Assembly (NCBI RefSeq): GCF_900626285.1 | Contig: NZ_LR131147.1 | Span: 2,351,642-2,415,641, forward strand | DNA: 64,000 bases | Direction of reading: 5' to 3' | From: Intestinimonas massiliensis (ex Afouda et al. 2020) | GTDB taxonomy: Bacteria; Bacillota; Clostridia; Oscillospirales; Oscillospiraceae | Shown here: one piece after another, positions 7,646 through 16,878 of the stretch | Layout of the letters: each line of letters opens with the position of its first letter | Numbering within the stretch: the stretch's first letter is position 1 | The notes under the pieces: generated by a model | The model's database searches: none | The model's input: only the letters and a program-made list of their open reading frames with translations | Told to the model about the DNA's origin: nothing | Made by a program: the position numbers and the translations under genes

Positions 7646-7838
7646 TAGGCACGAGATGGAGGGAAAGCCGGACTGGCTGCCCGGCTTTCCTGTCCAAATT
7701 TATTGTAATAGTCGTACGGACTTACAAGCCCAAGGAGTGAGTGGTCAGCCAGTTGCTCCTCTTATTGTAGCTTAGGCACGAGATGGAGGGAAAGCCGGAC
7801 TGGCTGCCCGGCTTTCCTGTCCAAATTTATTGTAATAG
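7585..7838 (+). repeat. Exact 127-bp tandem direct repeat
   Basis: Two abutting identical copies, 7585-7711 and 7712-7838. Each contains the right arm of the hairpin described for the IS110 element and its own 10-bp perfect stem with a 9-base loop (GGAAAGCCGG/CCGGCTTTCC). The second copy ends 6 bases before the pflB ribosome site. The duplication is on one side of the transposase only, so it is not a target-site duplication. Confidence 0.95.
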
Positions 7839-7854
7839 GGAATGAGGAGAACCT

Positions 7855-10098
7855 ATGAGCATTGATGTGAATTGTACCGCCTGGCAGGGCTTCCGCACCG
7901 GCGAGTGGCGGCATTTGGTGAACGTGCGGAATTTTATCCAGAAAAATGTCACTCCGTATATGGGAGACAGCACTTTTCTGGCCGGGATTTCCACAAAAAC
8001 AGCTCAGGTGTGGAAAAAAGCCGAGGCCCTGATCATTGAAGAGGTGAAGAAGGGCATCATCGACGTGGAGACCCATGCCGTCTCCGGCATCGACAACTTT
8101 GCCCCCGGCTACATCGACCGGGATAACGAGGTCATCGTGGGCCTCCAGACCGACGCCCCGCTGAAGCGGATCGTCAACCCCTTCGGCGGAATCCGCAACG
8201 CCACCTCCGCCCTGGAGCAGTACGGCTACCAGCTGGACCCGGAGATCGAGCGCCACTTCCGCCTCTACCGCAAGACCCACAACGAGGGCGTGTTTGACGC
8301 CTACCCCAAGCGCACCCGGCTGGCCCGCCACGCGGGCCTGCTCACCGGTCTGCCCGACGCCTACGGCCGGGGGAGAATCGTGGGCGACTACCGCCGGGTG
8401 CCCCTGTACGGCACCGACTTCCTCATTGAGGAGAAGGAAAAGGACCTGGATATGCTGGACGGCCCCATGACCGACGAGCGCATCCGCCTGCGGGAGGAGG
8501 TCCAGATGCAGATCCGGGCTTTGCGGGAGATGGCCTCCATGGCCGCCAAATACGGCTGCGACATCACCCGCCCGGCGGAGAACGCCCATGAGGCGGTGCA
8601 GAACCTGTACATGGCCTACCTGGCGGGCATCAAGGAGAACAACGGCGCCGCCACCTCCCTGGGCCGCACCTCCACCTTCCTGGATATCTACATCCAGCGG
8701 GATCTGGACAACGGCGTGCTGGACGAGGAGGGCGCCCAGGAGCTCATCGATCAGTTCGTCATCAAACTGCGGCTGGTGCGCCACCTGCGCACCCCGGAGT
8801 ACAACGAGCTCTTCGGCGGCGACCCCACCTGGGTTACCGAATCCATCGGCGGCATGGGGGTGGACGGCCGCACCCTGGTGACCAAGAACTCCTTCCGGAT
8901 GCTCCACACCCTCACCAACCTGGGCACCGCCCCCGAGCCCAACCTGACGGTGCTGTGGAGCAAGGACCTGCCCCAGGGCTTCAAGGACTACTGCGCCAAA
9001 ATGAGCATCGACACCGACTCCATTCAGTACGAGAGCGACGAGCTGATGCGCCCCATGTACGGGGACGACTACTGCATCGCCTGCTGTGTGTCCGCCATGG
9101 CGGTGGGCAAGCAGATGCAGTTTTTCGGCGCCCGGGCCAACCTGGCCAAGAGCCTGCTGTACGCCATCAACGGCGGCGTGGACGAGGTGAAGGGGGGCGT
9201 CATCGTCCCCGGCATCGAATTGGACCGGGACGAAGTGCTGGACTACCCCAAGGTGCTGGGCAACTACAAAAAGGTGCTGTCCTACGTGGCGGAGCTGTAC
9301 GTGGACACCATCAACATCATCCACTACATGCACGACAAGTACGCCTACGAGAGCAGCCAGATGGCCCTTCACGACACCCTGGTGGAGCGGCTGGCCGCCT
9401 TCGGCGTGGCGGGGCTGTCCATTGCCGCCGATTCCCTGTCCGCCATCAAGTTCGCCAAGGTACGCCCCATCCGCAACCAGGAGGGCATCGCCGTGGACTT
9501 TGCGGTGGAGGGGGATTTCCCCAAGTACGGCAACGACGACGACCGGGTGGACGACATCGCCGTGGAGCTGGTGTCCTACTTCTCCGCCGAGCTGAAGAAG
9601 CACCCCCTGTACCGGAACGCCATCCACACCCTCTCCGCTCTCACCATTACCTCCAACGTGATGTACGGCAAAAAGACCGGCGCCACCCCCGATGGCCGGA
9701 AGGCGGGGGAGCCCTTTGCCCCCGGCGCCAACCCCATGCACGGCCGGGACAAGAGCGGCGCCCTGGCCTCCCTCAACTCGGTGGCCAAGATCCCCTACCG
9801 GGCGGTGTGTCAGGACGGGGTGTCCAATACCTTCTCCATCGTGCCCAACGCCCTGGGCAAGACCGAGGCCGAGCGGGTGGACAACCTGGTGCACATCCTG
9901 GACGGCTACTTCATCCAGGGTGCCCACCACCTGAACGTGAACGTGATGAACCGGCAGCTGCTGGTGGACGCCATGGAGCACCCTGAGCAGTACCCCACCC
10001 TCACCATCCGGGTGTCCGGCTACGCGGTGAATTTCTCCCGCCTCAGCCGGGAGCAGCAGCTGGAGGTCATCAAGCGCACCTTCCACGACCAGATGTAA
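7855..10098 (+). CDS. pflB: Formate acetyltransferase (pyruvate formate-lyase)
   Basis: Glycyl-radical enzyme converting pyruvate and CoA to acetyl-CoA and formate during anaerobic fermentation; cytoplasmic. Its 747 residues match the family length. The adjacent catalytic cysteines are C410-C411 in YCIACCVSAM, which marks a true PflB rather than a diol dehydratase or choline lyase. The radical glycine is G722 in RVSGYAV near the C-terminus. GAGGAG precedes the ATG by 5 bases. The activating enzyme gene pflA is not next to it, so activation must come from elsewhere in the genome. Its upstream region is occupied by the 127-bp tandem repeat, so its native promoter is unclear and the IS110 insertion may have changed its expression. 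Confidence 0.96.
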   Translation: MSIDVNCTAWQGFRTGEWRHLVNVRNFIQKNVTPYMGDSTFLAGISTKTAQVWKKAEALIIEEVKKGIIDVETHAVSGIDNFAPGYIDRDNEVIVGLQTDAPLKRIVNPFGGIRNATSALEQYGYQLDPEIERHFRLYRKTHNEGVFDAYPKRTRLARHAGLLTGLPDAYGRGRIVGDYRRVPLYGTDFLIEEKEKDLDMLDGPMTDERIRLREEVQMQIRALREMASMAAKYGCDITRPAENAHEAVQNLYMAYLAGIKENNGAATSLGRTSTFLDIYIQRDLDNGVLDEEGAQELIDQFVIKLRLVRHLRTPEYNELFGGDPTWVTESIGGMGVDGRTLVTKNSFRMLHTLTNLGTAPEPNLTVLWSKDLPQGFKDYCAKMSIDTDSIQYESDELMRPMYGDDYCIACCVSAMAVGKQMQFFGARANLAKSLLYAINGGVDEVKGGVIVPGIELDRDEVLDYPKVLGNYKKVLSYVAELYVDTINIIHYMHDKYAYESSQMALHDTLVERLAAFGVAGLSIAADSLSAIKFAKVRPIRNQEGIAVDFAVEGDFPKYGNDDDRVDDIAVELVSYFSAELKKHPLYRNAIHTLSALTITSNVMYGKKTGATPDGRKAGEPFAPGANPMHGRDKSGALASLNSVAKIPYRAVCQDGVSNTFSIVPNALGKTEAERVDNLVHILDGYFIQGAHHLNVNVMNRQLLVDAMEHPEQYPTLTIRVSGYAVNFSRLSREQQLEVIKRTFHDQM

Positions 10099-10129
10099 CC
10101 GCCGTTTCCGCATTGTAACCAAATATGCC

Positions 10130-10158
10130 TTGACAAAAAGAGGTTACAGTTGTACCCT
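10130..10158 (+). promoter_or_regulatory. Promoter of the BlaR1/BlaI-type operon
   Basis: TTGACA (10130-10135), 17-bp spacer, TACCCT (10153-10158). The -10 lies inside the left arm of the operator below. Confidence 0.6.
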
Positions 10159-10185
10159 GAACATACGAAGGGTACAACTGTAACC
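10142..10185 (+). promoter_or_regulatory. BlaI/MecI-type operator
   Basis: A perfect 17-bp inverted repeat (10142-10158 with 10169-10185), each arm containing a TACA-N2-TGTA dyad (10145-10154 and 10173-10182), the core that BlaI/MecI repressors bind. It covers the promoter of an operon that itself encodes a BlaI-family repressor, so autoregulation is expected. Confidence 0.85.
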
Positions 10186-10208
10186 TTGATTTGTCTGGAG
10201 GGAGCATC

Positions 10209-12851
10209 ATGGCCGAGTTTCTGCGCACCCTGCTGGTGCTGACGATATTGGGATCGGTCCTCACCGGCCTGTTGCTGGCAGTCCGGCCCCTGATCAAAAG
10301 CAAAACGGTCTTTTACTACCTGTGGCTGCTGGTGCTGCTGCGGCTGTGCCTGCCGGTGGGGGTTACCATCCCTCTGCCCGCCCAGGCGCCGGAGGAACCG
10401 GCACGGACGGAGGTCCAGCAGCCTGTGACCCAGCCTGCCCAGACGGAGGTCCTGCCTGTCCAGCCTCAGACCCCCTCCGGACAGCAGGGGGGAGCGGCGG
10501 AGCCTCAGCCGGAGATCCAGGAGAGCGAGCCCGCCTTTGACTGGCGGGGACTGCTCACCAGCCCGGCCCTGTGGCTGACTGTCTGGGGAGTGGGGGCGGC
10601 CTTCTGCCTGGGCCGGCAGGTGTGGGGCTACCGGCGCTTTGCCCGGATGGTAAGGAAAGCCGGGGAGCCTCCGGAGCAGGAGGCCATGGCCCTGCTGGCG
10701 GCCCTGGACCGGGAGGGCCGGGTGGGCCTGACCGTCTGCCCCTATGTGTCCACCCCCATGCTGCTGGGGGTGCTCCGGCCCGCCATCGTGCTGCCCCGGG
10801 GGGTGGAGCCTGACCGGCTGGGGGACATTCTGGCCCACGAGCTGACCCATGCCCGGCGTCAGGACCTGCTATACAAGTGGTTTGCCGCAGCGGTGACCAG
10901 CCTCCACTGGTTCAACCCCCTGATGATCGTGGTGCGCCGCCAGCTGAACCGGGCCTGCGAACTGTCCTGCGACGAGGCGGCCACCAGGGGCCTGGACGCC
11001 GCCGGACGGCGGCACTATGGGGAGACCCTGCTGGCCATGGCGGCAGGGCAGTCCCCCAGAGGCCTGCCGGCCGTGACCCTGTGCGAGGAAAAAAAGCACC
11101 TGAAGGAGCGGCTGACGGCGGTGATGAAGCCTGTGAAAAAAGGCCCGGCGGCCGCCGCCCTCACCCTGGCGCTGGTGCTGATCCTGACGGGGTGCGCCGC
11201 TATTTTCGGGGCACAGCCCACCCCCTCCGCCGGGCCGGAGCCAGACCCGGTCATGACCCCCGACCCGGACGCCCTGCTGCGCAATCCGGTTCTCTACGAC
11301 CTGGCCAACGGCCTGACGGCGGCTCTGCCCGCCAACCTTTCGGAGGACCTGCTGGTGGAGACCCCGGAACAGGGAGAGATCTTCCTGTCCGTCTATGACA
11401 GGCGCAGCTATGAGGCGGCGGGGGGCACCGGCGGTACGGAGGGCATGGGGTGGATCTTCTCCATGACCCGCTATGACCAGATCGACTTTGAGCAGAGCCT
11501 TACCGAGGACAACAGCGGCCGCAGCTTCTTTGCCCGGGGGGACGGCTGGTATTACGCCTGCCTCACTCCCACCGACGTGCGGTTCTACTCGGAGGAGGCC
11601 GACCAGACCCACGCTCTGGCGATCTGGGAGATGCTGAACCGGCGGCTGCCGAAGGAGGCCCTGCCCGATTTCATTGCCCGCAACGGCCTGGAGCCGTTCA
11701 CCAGCGGGGACTATCTCAATGCCGACGGTACCCTGTGGGGCGGCCAGCATGTCTACATCAGCTACCATACCCCCGATTGGAGCGAATCCATTACCTTGCT
11801 GCTCTCCCAGCCCGCCAGGCAGGGGGAGGACGGTATCTGGTGCGTGGAGGGGTATTTCAACAACCAGATCGGGGGCAGTACGCTGGTGATGCCCCGGGAC
11901 ACCGGCATGACGGCGGCGGACTACTACACCCAGCTCCAGAAGGGAGCCGACCAGGGGCGGCAGACCGATCTGCTCACCCCGGAGGGGGCGGCCCTGGACT
12001 GGCTGTCCGGCCGGTATGACGGGGTGACCGCCGATCAGCTCACCCCGGTGGAGGGGGAGCCCGCCTGGGATCTGTGGTACCGGGAACTGAGTCCCATCAT
12101 GGGTGAGGCCCTGACGGTGGGCACCCTGGTGTATGTGGATGGAGCGTACACGCAGGTGGAAAACAGGATCAGTGAGCCGCCCTATTACCCCACTTTGTAT
12201 ACCCGGCTGTGGGTCAAAGCTGATGCCCCCGGCACCATCAACGGTCCTGCGGTGCGGTACGACGCGGGGGAGAAGGGTTCGGTCATCTTCCTGGAGCAGG
12301 ACGGCCTGGTGAGAGTAGAGCACGATGGCGAGGTATCCTGGTACCGGGATGCCTATGACTACGAAAACACCCCTTATGAGGTGATGGCGGACCTGATCCA
12401 GGCGTGGAAAGAGGCAGATGCCGCCGCCGCTGCTCCCGTGGCCGACGTGCATGAGGCGCTGGACCGGGTGTTTGCGGACCGTGGCAGCTTGGAGTATTTG
12501 GGATTCCTCGCCGGACCGGAGGGCGGGATCAATACCGCCTATGTGTCCCGGGAGGAACTATCTCAGATCCACGAATGGCTGTCTGCCTGCACCTGGGAGG
12601 AGGTGGCGGAGCTACCCCAGGACGAAGGGACGGAGGACAGCTCTGACCCGCCCGCCGGGTGTGATAGACTGTGGCTGATGGGTAAGGGCGACCTCATTAT
12701 GGGCTGGGACGATCCCTATGTGAGTTACAACCCTTCCTACGATGCCGCCCAGGTCGGAGCCGGCACCCAGTACTGGCACTGCACCCAGGGCTATGAGGAG
12801 CTGTATACCAGGCTGGCCGGGCTGTGGGCCGGGCTTCTGGCCGGGCAGTGA
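10209..12851 (+). CDS. BlaR1-like M56 membrane metalloprotease sensor, copy 1
   Basis: An 880-residue membrane protein of the BlaR1/MecR1 (M56) type. Membrane helices lie near residues 5-27 and 32-56 and near 115-140, followed by a cytoplasmic zinc protease with HELTH at 210-214 and the RACELSCDEA segment. A fourth helix near residue 315 (ALTLALVLILTGC) leads to an extracellular domain of more than 500 residues that is not the penicillin-binding domain of classical BlaR1. In the family, ligand binding triggers cleavage of the BlaI partner. GGAGG 7 bases before the ATG sets the start at 10209. It begins a four-gene operon: sensor, repressor, lipoprotein, second sensor. The ligand is unknown. 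Confidence 0.85.
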   Translation: MAEFLRTLLVLTILGSVLTGLLLAVRPLIKSKTVFYYLWLLVLLRLCLPVGVTIPLPAQAPEEPARTEVQQPVTQPAQTEVLPVQPQTPSGQQGGAAEPQPEIQESEPAFDWRGLLTSPALWLTVWGVGAAFCLGRQVWGYRRFARMVRKAGEPPEQEAMALLAALDREGRVGLTVCPYVSTPMLLGVLRPAIVLPRGVEPDRLGDILAHELTHARRQDLLYKWFAAAVTSLHWFNPLMIVVRRQLNRACELSCDEAATRGLDAAGRRHYGETLLAMAAGQSPRGLPAVTLCEEKKHLKERLTAVMKPVKKGPAAAALTLALVLILTGCAAIFGAQPTPSAGPEPDPVMTPDPDALLRNPVLYDLANGLTAALPANLSEDLLVETPEQGEIFLSVYDRRSYEAAGGTGGTEGMGWIFSMTRYDQIDFEQSLTEDNSGRSFFARGDGWYYACLTPTDVRFYSEEADQTHALAIWEMLNRRLPKEALPDFIARNGLEPFTSGDYLNADGTLWGGQHVYISYHTPDWSESITLLLSQPARQGEDGIWCVEGYFNNQIGGSTLVMPRDTGMTAADYYTQLQKGADQGRQTDLLTPEGAALDWLSGRYDGVTADQLTPVEGEPAWDLWYRELSPIMGEALTVGTLVYVDGAYTQVENRISEPPYYPTLYTRLWVKADAPGTINGPAVRYDAGEKGSVIFLEQDGLVRVEHDGEVSWYRDAYDYENTPYEVMADLIQAWKEADAAAAAPVADVHEALDRVFADRGSLEYLGFLAGPEGGINTAYVSREELSQIHEWLSACTWEEVAELPQDEGTEDSSDPPAGCDRLWLMGKGDLIMGWDDPYVSYNPSYDAAQVGAGTQYWHCTQGYEELYTRLAGLWAGLLAGQ

Positions 12852-12874
12852 GGATGAGAATGGAGGGAACGGAC

Positions 12875-13249
12875 ATGAACACCGTGGAAGAAAAGATCAC
12901 CGAGGCGGAGCTGGAGGTGATGGAGGTACTGTGGGATGCGGGGGAGCCCCGCACCCTGGGCCAGATCAAGGAGGCCCTGTCCGAGAAGAACGGGGACACC
13001 ACCAAGACCCTGCTGCGGCGGCTGTGCGCCAAGGGGGCGGTGGGCCAGGAGAAGCGGCAGGTGTACTGGTACACCCCCCTGGTGAGCCGGGAAGAGGTGC
13101 GGGGCAGCCGCACCAAAAAGCTCATCGACAAGCTGTATGCCGGGTCGGCCCGGAACATGGTGGCCGCCCTGGTGCAGGCCGACCAGCTGGACCGGGAGGA
13201 CATCGCCCAGCTGCGGGCGCTGCTGGATGAGCTGAGCAAAGGGCAGTGA
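12875..13249 (+). CDS. BlaI/MecI-family transcriptional repressor
   Basis: A 124-residue winged-helix repressor, normal BlaI size. The N-terminal ITEAELEVMEVLWDAGEPRTLGQI and the recognition region TTKTLLRRLCAKGAV are the family signature; the C-terminal part forms the dimer and carries the protease-sensitive region in relatives. The start at 12875 has GGAGG 8 bases upstream; an in-frame extension into the preceding gene is rejected. It probably binds the TACA-N2-TGTA operator at 10142-10185 and is cleaved when a neighbouring M56 sensor is activated. The order sensor-repressor is the reverse of many bla/mec loci. Confidence 0.92.
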   Translation: MNTVEEKITEAELEVMEVLWDAGEPRTLGQIKEALSEKNGDTTKTLLRRLCAKGAVGQEKRQVYWYTPLVSREEVRGSRTKKLIDKLYAGSARNMVAALVQADQLDREDIAQLRALLDELSKGQ

Positions 13250-13283
13250 ACAGACCGCCCGAACGAGAAAGGATGATCGGAAC

Positions 13284-13763
13284 ATGAAGCCAAACCATCA
13301 GCTTCTGGCAGTCTTGGCCCTGCTTGCGGCCCTGGCTTTGTCGGGATGTACCGCCCCTTCCGGGCCGGATCCTGTACAGTCCCCGGCACCGGAAGCCGTG
13401 TCCTCTCCGACAACGGCGCCCAGCCCCTCCGCCGTGCCGGAGACCGAAGCGCCCGGCCACACTTACTCCGACGAGGAGGTGGCCCAGGCCAAGGCGGCGG
13501 CGGAAGCGGAGTTTGCCAATCTGACGGGATGCACCCTGGTGAGTATGGACTATGACCCCCAGCGCTCCTATGAGGCGGCGGCCCAGTACTGTCCGGATGC
13601 CGATGAAGCGGAGCTGAACAACTGGATCGTGCTGTTTGCCACCTTTACCACCGACGAAAATCAGGCGGTCCTGGAGCCAAACAGCACCTATAAGGATTAT
13701 ATGTATATTCTTCACCGGGAGAATGCGGACGCCCCCTGGATCGTCATGGATGGGGGCTATTGA
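13284..13763 (+). CDS. Small lipoprotein with the sensor-type C-terminal domain
   Basis: A 159-residue secreted lipoprotein: signal peptide with lipobox ALSGC (cysteine near residue 22), a proline-rich linker, then a domain of about 100 residues starting HTYSDEEVAQAK. The same domain closes the next gene's product (HTYSDQDVSEAY..., including matching CTLVSMDYDP/CQLMSVDYEP and RSYE segments). So it is a free, membrane-anchored version of the sensor's outermost domain. It may compete for or present the ligand. No family name is known to me. Confidence 0.75.
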   Translation: MKPNHQLLAVLALLAALALSGCTAPSGPDPVQSPAPEAVSSPTTAPSPSAVPETEAPGHTYSDEEVAQAKAAAEAEFANLTGCTLVSMDYDPQRSYEAAAQYCPDADEAELNNWIVLFATFTTDENQAVLEPNSTYKDYMYILHRENADAPWIVMDGGY

Positions 13764-13795
13764 CAGATTGAACAGGGAAAGAAGGGACTGGTAGT

Positions 13796-16303
13796 ATGGC
13801 GGAGTTTCTGCGCACTCTGCTGACCCTGACGATGCTGGGGTCGGCCCTTACCGGCCTGCTGATGCTGGTACGGCCTTTGATCAAAAGCAAAACGGCTTTT
13901 TATTACCTCTGGCTGCTGGTGCTGGTGCGGCTGTGCCTGCCGGTGGGTGTGACCGTCCCTCTGCCTGCCCAGGCTGCGGAGGAGCCCGCGGGGACGGAGA
14001 TCCAACAGGCCGTGACCCAGCCCGCTCAGCCGGAGCAGGTCCAGCCTCCGGCTCAGGACGGAGCGGCGAATGTCCAGCCCCAGCCGGAGACCCCTATCCG
14101 GTTCGCCGTTGACTGGCGGGGACTGCTCACCAGCCCGGCGCTGTGGTTTGCCCTCTGGGGGTTGGGCGCGGCGTTCTGCCTGGGACGCCAGGTGATAGGC
14201 TGCCGCCGGTTTGCCCGGCTGATACGGGAAAACGGGGAGCCCCCGGAGCCAGAGACCCTGGCCCTGCTGGCCCGGCTGGACCGGGAGGGCCGGTTCCGTC
14301 TGATGGTGTGCCCCTATGTGTCCACCCCCATGCTGCTGGGGATGATGAGACCCACCATCGTGCTCCCACAGGGTGTGGAGCCCGACCGGCTGGGGGACAT
14401 CCTGGCCCACGAGCTGACCCACGCCCGGCGGTATGACCTGCTGTACAAGTGGTTTGCCGGAGTGGTGACCAGCCTCCACTGGTTCAACCCCCTGATGATC
14501 GTGGTGCGCCGCCAGCTGTCCCGGGCCTGCGAGCTGTCCTGTGACGAAGCGGTGGTGAAACGGCTGGACGCCGCCGGACGGCGGCACTACGGGGAGACCC
14601 TGCTGGCCATGGCCGCCGGGCAGCCCCCCAGGGGCATGGGGATGCTGGCCGCCACCCTGTGCGAGGAGAAGAAGCATCTGAAGGAGCGGCTGGTATCGGT
14701 CATGAAGCACCGGCGGCAGGGCCCGGCGGCGGTGGCAATCACCCTGGTGCTGGCCATCGGCCTCACCGCCTGCGCCGCGGTGCTGGACGCCCAGCCCACC
14801 GCCAGCTCCCGGCCGGTGTCCGACCCGGAGGCCCTGCTGGACGACCCAAACCTGTATCAGCTGTCCAACGGCCTGACGGTGGCCCTGCCCGCCGACCTGA
14901 CGGACGACCTGCTGGTGCAGACCCCGGAGGAGGGCAATACCTTCTTCTCCGTCTACGACAAGCGCAGCTACGAGGCGGGGGGCGGCGCCGAGATGGACAT
15001 GGGCTGGATCTTCTCCCTGGCCCGGTATGACCAGACAGAGTTTGAGGAATCCCTGGTCACCGACAACAGCGGCCGGACGTTTATCGCCCGGGAGGACGGC
15101 TGGTATTACGCCTGGCTGTTCCCCACTGATGTGCGTTTCTACTCGGAGGCGGAGGACCAGACCGGGGACCTGGCGATCTGGACCAAGCTGAATGACCGGC
15201 TGCCGGAGGAGATCTTTGCCGACTTTCTCTCCCGCAACGGCCTGGAGAGCTTTGACGAGAGCGAGATCTATCACGACGGCTGCTTCTGGGACAGTGAGCA
15301 CGTCTACGTGCGCTATGAGGGGACGGAATCGGTCACCCTGCTGATGTCCCAGCCCGCCAACCAGGGGGAGGGCGGCATCTGGTGCGTGGAGGGGTTGTTC
15401 TACAACGGGTACGGCAGCTCGGTCCGGGTCCTGCCCCTGAACACCGGTCTGCCGGCGGCGGAATACTACGCCGGTATCCAGAAGGAGGCGGATGAGGGAC
15501 ACCGCACCGATCTGCTCACCCCGGAGGGGGCGGCCATGGACTGGCTGGCCACACGGTATGACGGCGTCACCGCCGATCAGGTCACCCTGGTGGAGGGGGA
15601 GCCGGCCTGGAATCTGGCCCAGCGGGTCCTGTGGCCCGCCATGAGTGAGGACGGCTCTGTGCGCCTGACCTATGAAGAGGGGGGAGAGACCCGGACCGAC
15701 ACCTATCAGGGTTTGATCCCTATGGGACAGCTGGGGAACTGGCCCTGGGTCAAGGCCCAGGCCCCCGATTCCAGCGGCGGCAGCACCCTGGTATACAGCC
15801 GTAACGGGACCACGGTCATTTTTGCGGCGGACGGCCTGGTGGTTGTGCAGCTGGACACGCCGGCGGGAACCGTGGACTGGTACCGCTGGGCCTGGGACCC
15901 CGGTACCACCCCCTATGGGCAGCTGCTCCAGAGCTGCCTGGAGCAGCTGGCGGATGGAACCAATGAGCCGCCCGCCCACACCTATTCCGACCAGGACGTG
16001 AGCGAGGCTTATGTGGCGGCGGAGAACTACTTCGTGGAACAGTTCCCCGGCTGCCAGCTGATGAGCGTGGATTACGAGCCTACGCGTTCCTATGAGGTGT
16101 CTTATGATTACCGGCCCACCGACGACCAAACGGAGCTGAACAACCGCATTGCTATTTCCATGAGCTTCTTTACCGGTGAAGGTCAGGGGGAGTTAGAGCC
16201 CGATGCCTACCATTTTAACGTGATGCTGATCCTCCGGCGGACAGACGAGGATTCGCCCTGGACGGTGTGGGACATCGACTGGTCCCGGGCGTGGAATGTC
16301 TGA
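13796..16303 (+). CDS. BlaR1-like M56 membrane metalloprotease sensor, copy 2
   Basis: An 835-residue paralogue of the sensor at 10209-12851, with near-identical opening (MAEFLRTLL.LT.LGS.LTGLL), HELTH at 205-209, the same fourth membrane helix and a related ectodomain (LYQLSNGLTVALPADLTDDLLVQTPE against LYDLANGLTAALPANLSEDLLVETPE). It differs at the C-terminus, where it ends with the roughly 100-residue domain shared with the lipoprotein just upstream. It starts 32 bases after that gene, so it belongs to the same operon and has no repressor gene of its own. The pair arose by duplication followed by ectodomain divergence. Confidence 0.85.
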   Translation: MAEFLRTLLTLTMLGSALTGLLMLVRPLIKSKTAFYYLWLLVLVRLCLPVGVTVPLPAQAAEEPAGTEIQQAVTQPAQPEQVQPPAQDGAANVQPQPETPIRFAVDWRGLLTSPALWFALWGLGAAFCLGRQVIGCRRFARLIRENGEPPEPETLALLARLDREGRFRLMVCPYVSTPMLLGMMRPTIVLPQGVEPDRLGDILAHELTHARRYDLLYKWFAGVVTSLHWFNPLMIVVRRQLSRACELSCDEAVVKRLDAAGRRHYGETLLAMAAGQPPRGMGMLAATLCEEKKHLKERLVSVMKHRRQGPAAVAITLVLAIGLTACAAVLDAQPTASSRPVSDPEALLDDPNLYQLSNGLTVALPADLTDDLLVQTPEEGNTFFSVYDKRSYEAGGGAEMDMGWIFSLARYDQTEFEESLVTDNSGRTFIAREDGWYYAWLFPTDVRFYSEAEDQTGDLAIWTKLNDRLPEEIFADFLSRNGLESFDESEIYHDGCFWDSEHVYVRYEGTESVTLLMSQPANQGEGGIWCVEGLFYNGYGSSVRVLPLNTGLPAAEYYAGIQKEADEGHRTDLLTPEGAAMDWLATRYDGVTADQVTLVEGEPAWNLAQRVLWPAMSEDGSVRLTYEEGGETRTDTYQGLIPMGQLGNWPWVKAQAPDSSGGSTLVYSRNGTTVIFAADGLVVVQLDTPAGTVDWYRWAWDPGTTPYGQLLQSCLEQLADGTNEPPAHTYSDQDVSEAYVAAENYFVEQFPGCQLMSVDYEPTRSYEVSYDYRPTDDQTELNNRIAISMSFFTGEGQGELEPDAYHFNVMLILRRTDEDSPWTVWDIDWSRAWNV

Positions 16304-16372
16304 TGCCCCTTCTCAAACAGAGAGAGGAGGGGTACAATAGGGGCAGATCACAGAAAAAAGGAGAGATGCCCG

Positions 16373-16816
16373 ATGGAAACGGTCAGGACCCTGACCCATG
16401 AGCAGGTCATGGAGATCATCCCACACCGGGACCCCATGCTTTTGATCGACACGGTTTCGGAGCTGGTGGAGGGGGAGCGGATCACGGCGTCCTTTTACGT
16501 GGACCCGGACCGGGAGATTTTCAAAGGCCACTTCCCCGGCGACCCGGTGCTGCCCGGCGTCTATACGGTGGAGGCCACCGCCCAGGCCGCCGACCTGATC
16601 CTGATGACCAAGCCGGCCTACGCGGGCAAAACGCCCCTGTTCCTGGGCATCGACCACGTGCGCTTCCGGAAAAAGATCCTGCCGGGGGACACCATGGAGA
16701 TCCGGGCCAGCCTGCTCAGCGAGCGGGCGGAAAAGGCCATCGTCACCTGCCGGGCGGAGGTATACACCGGCGGAGAGCTGGCGGCGGAGACCGAAGTCAC
16801 CATCGCCATGCGCTGA
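16373..16816 (+). CDS. fabZ: 3-hydroxyacyl-[ACP] dehydratase
   Basis: Hot-dog-fold dehydratase of type II fatty-acid synthesis, removing water from 3-hydroxyacyl-ACP. At 147 residues it has family length. IPHRDPMLLIDTV (residues 16-28), KGHFPGDPVLPGV with catalytic H53, and catalytic E67 in VEATAQ are all present. It stands alone, without other fab genes, between the sensor operon and a bidirectional terminator. AGGAG lies 9 bases before the ATG. TACAAT at 16333-16338 may be its -10 box. Confidence 0.93.
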   Translation: METVRTLTHEQVMEIIPHRDPMLLIDTVSELVEGERITASFYVDPDREIFKGHFPGDPVLPGVYTVEATAQAADLILMTKPAYAGKTPLFLGIDHVRFRKKILPGDTMEIRASLLSERAEKAIVTCRAEVYTGGELAAETEVTIAMR

Positions 16817-16828
16817 CCGAACAGAAAA

Positions 16829-16869
16829 ACAGGCCCGGAGCCGCGTCCAGCGGCTCCGGGCCTGTTTTT
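16829..16869. terminator. Bidirectional terminator between fabZ and the anti-sigma gene
   Basis: Perfect 16-bp stem (16829-16844 with 16850-16865), T-run to the right and A-run to the left, serving the two convergent transcripts. Confidence 0.92.
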
Positions 16870-16878
16870 GTTTTATGA

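Larger units (their letters stand above)
6190..7711 (-). mobile_element. IS110-family insertion sequence (ends approximate)
   Basis: The element contains one transposase gene and non-coding flanks. IS110-family elements lack terminal inverted repeats, so the exact ends cannot be placed from one copy; the limits given are estimates. The 9-mer GTCAGCCAG occurs both beyond the transposase 3' end (6199-6207) and in the 5' non-coding region (7617-7625), which may mark sequences near the two ends. Confidence 0.6.

Noticed and set aside
7585..7838. Target-site duplication of IS110
   Set aside because: Both copies lie on the same side of the transposase, are far too long, and IS110 elements typically make no such duplication.
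10209..16303. Beta-lactam resistance operon (blaR1-blaI-blaZ or mec)
   Set aside because: There is no beta-lactamase or PBP2a gene, and the sensor outer domains show no SxxK-type transpeptidase motifs that I can find.
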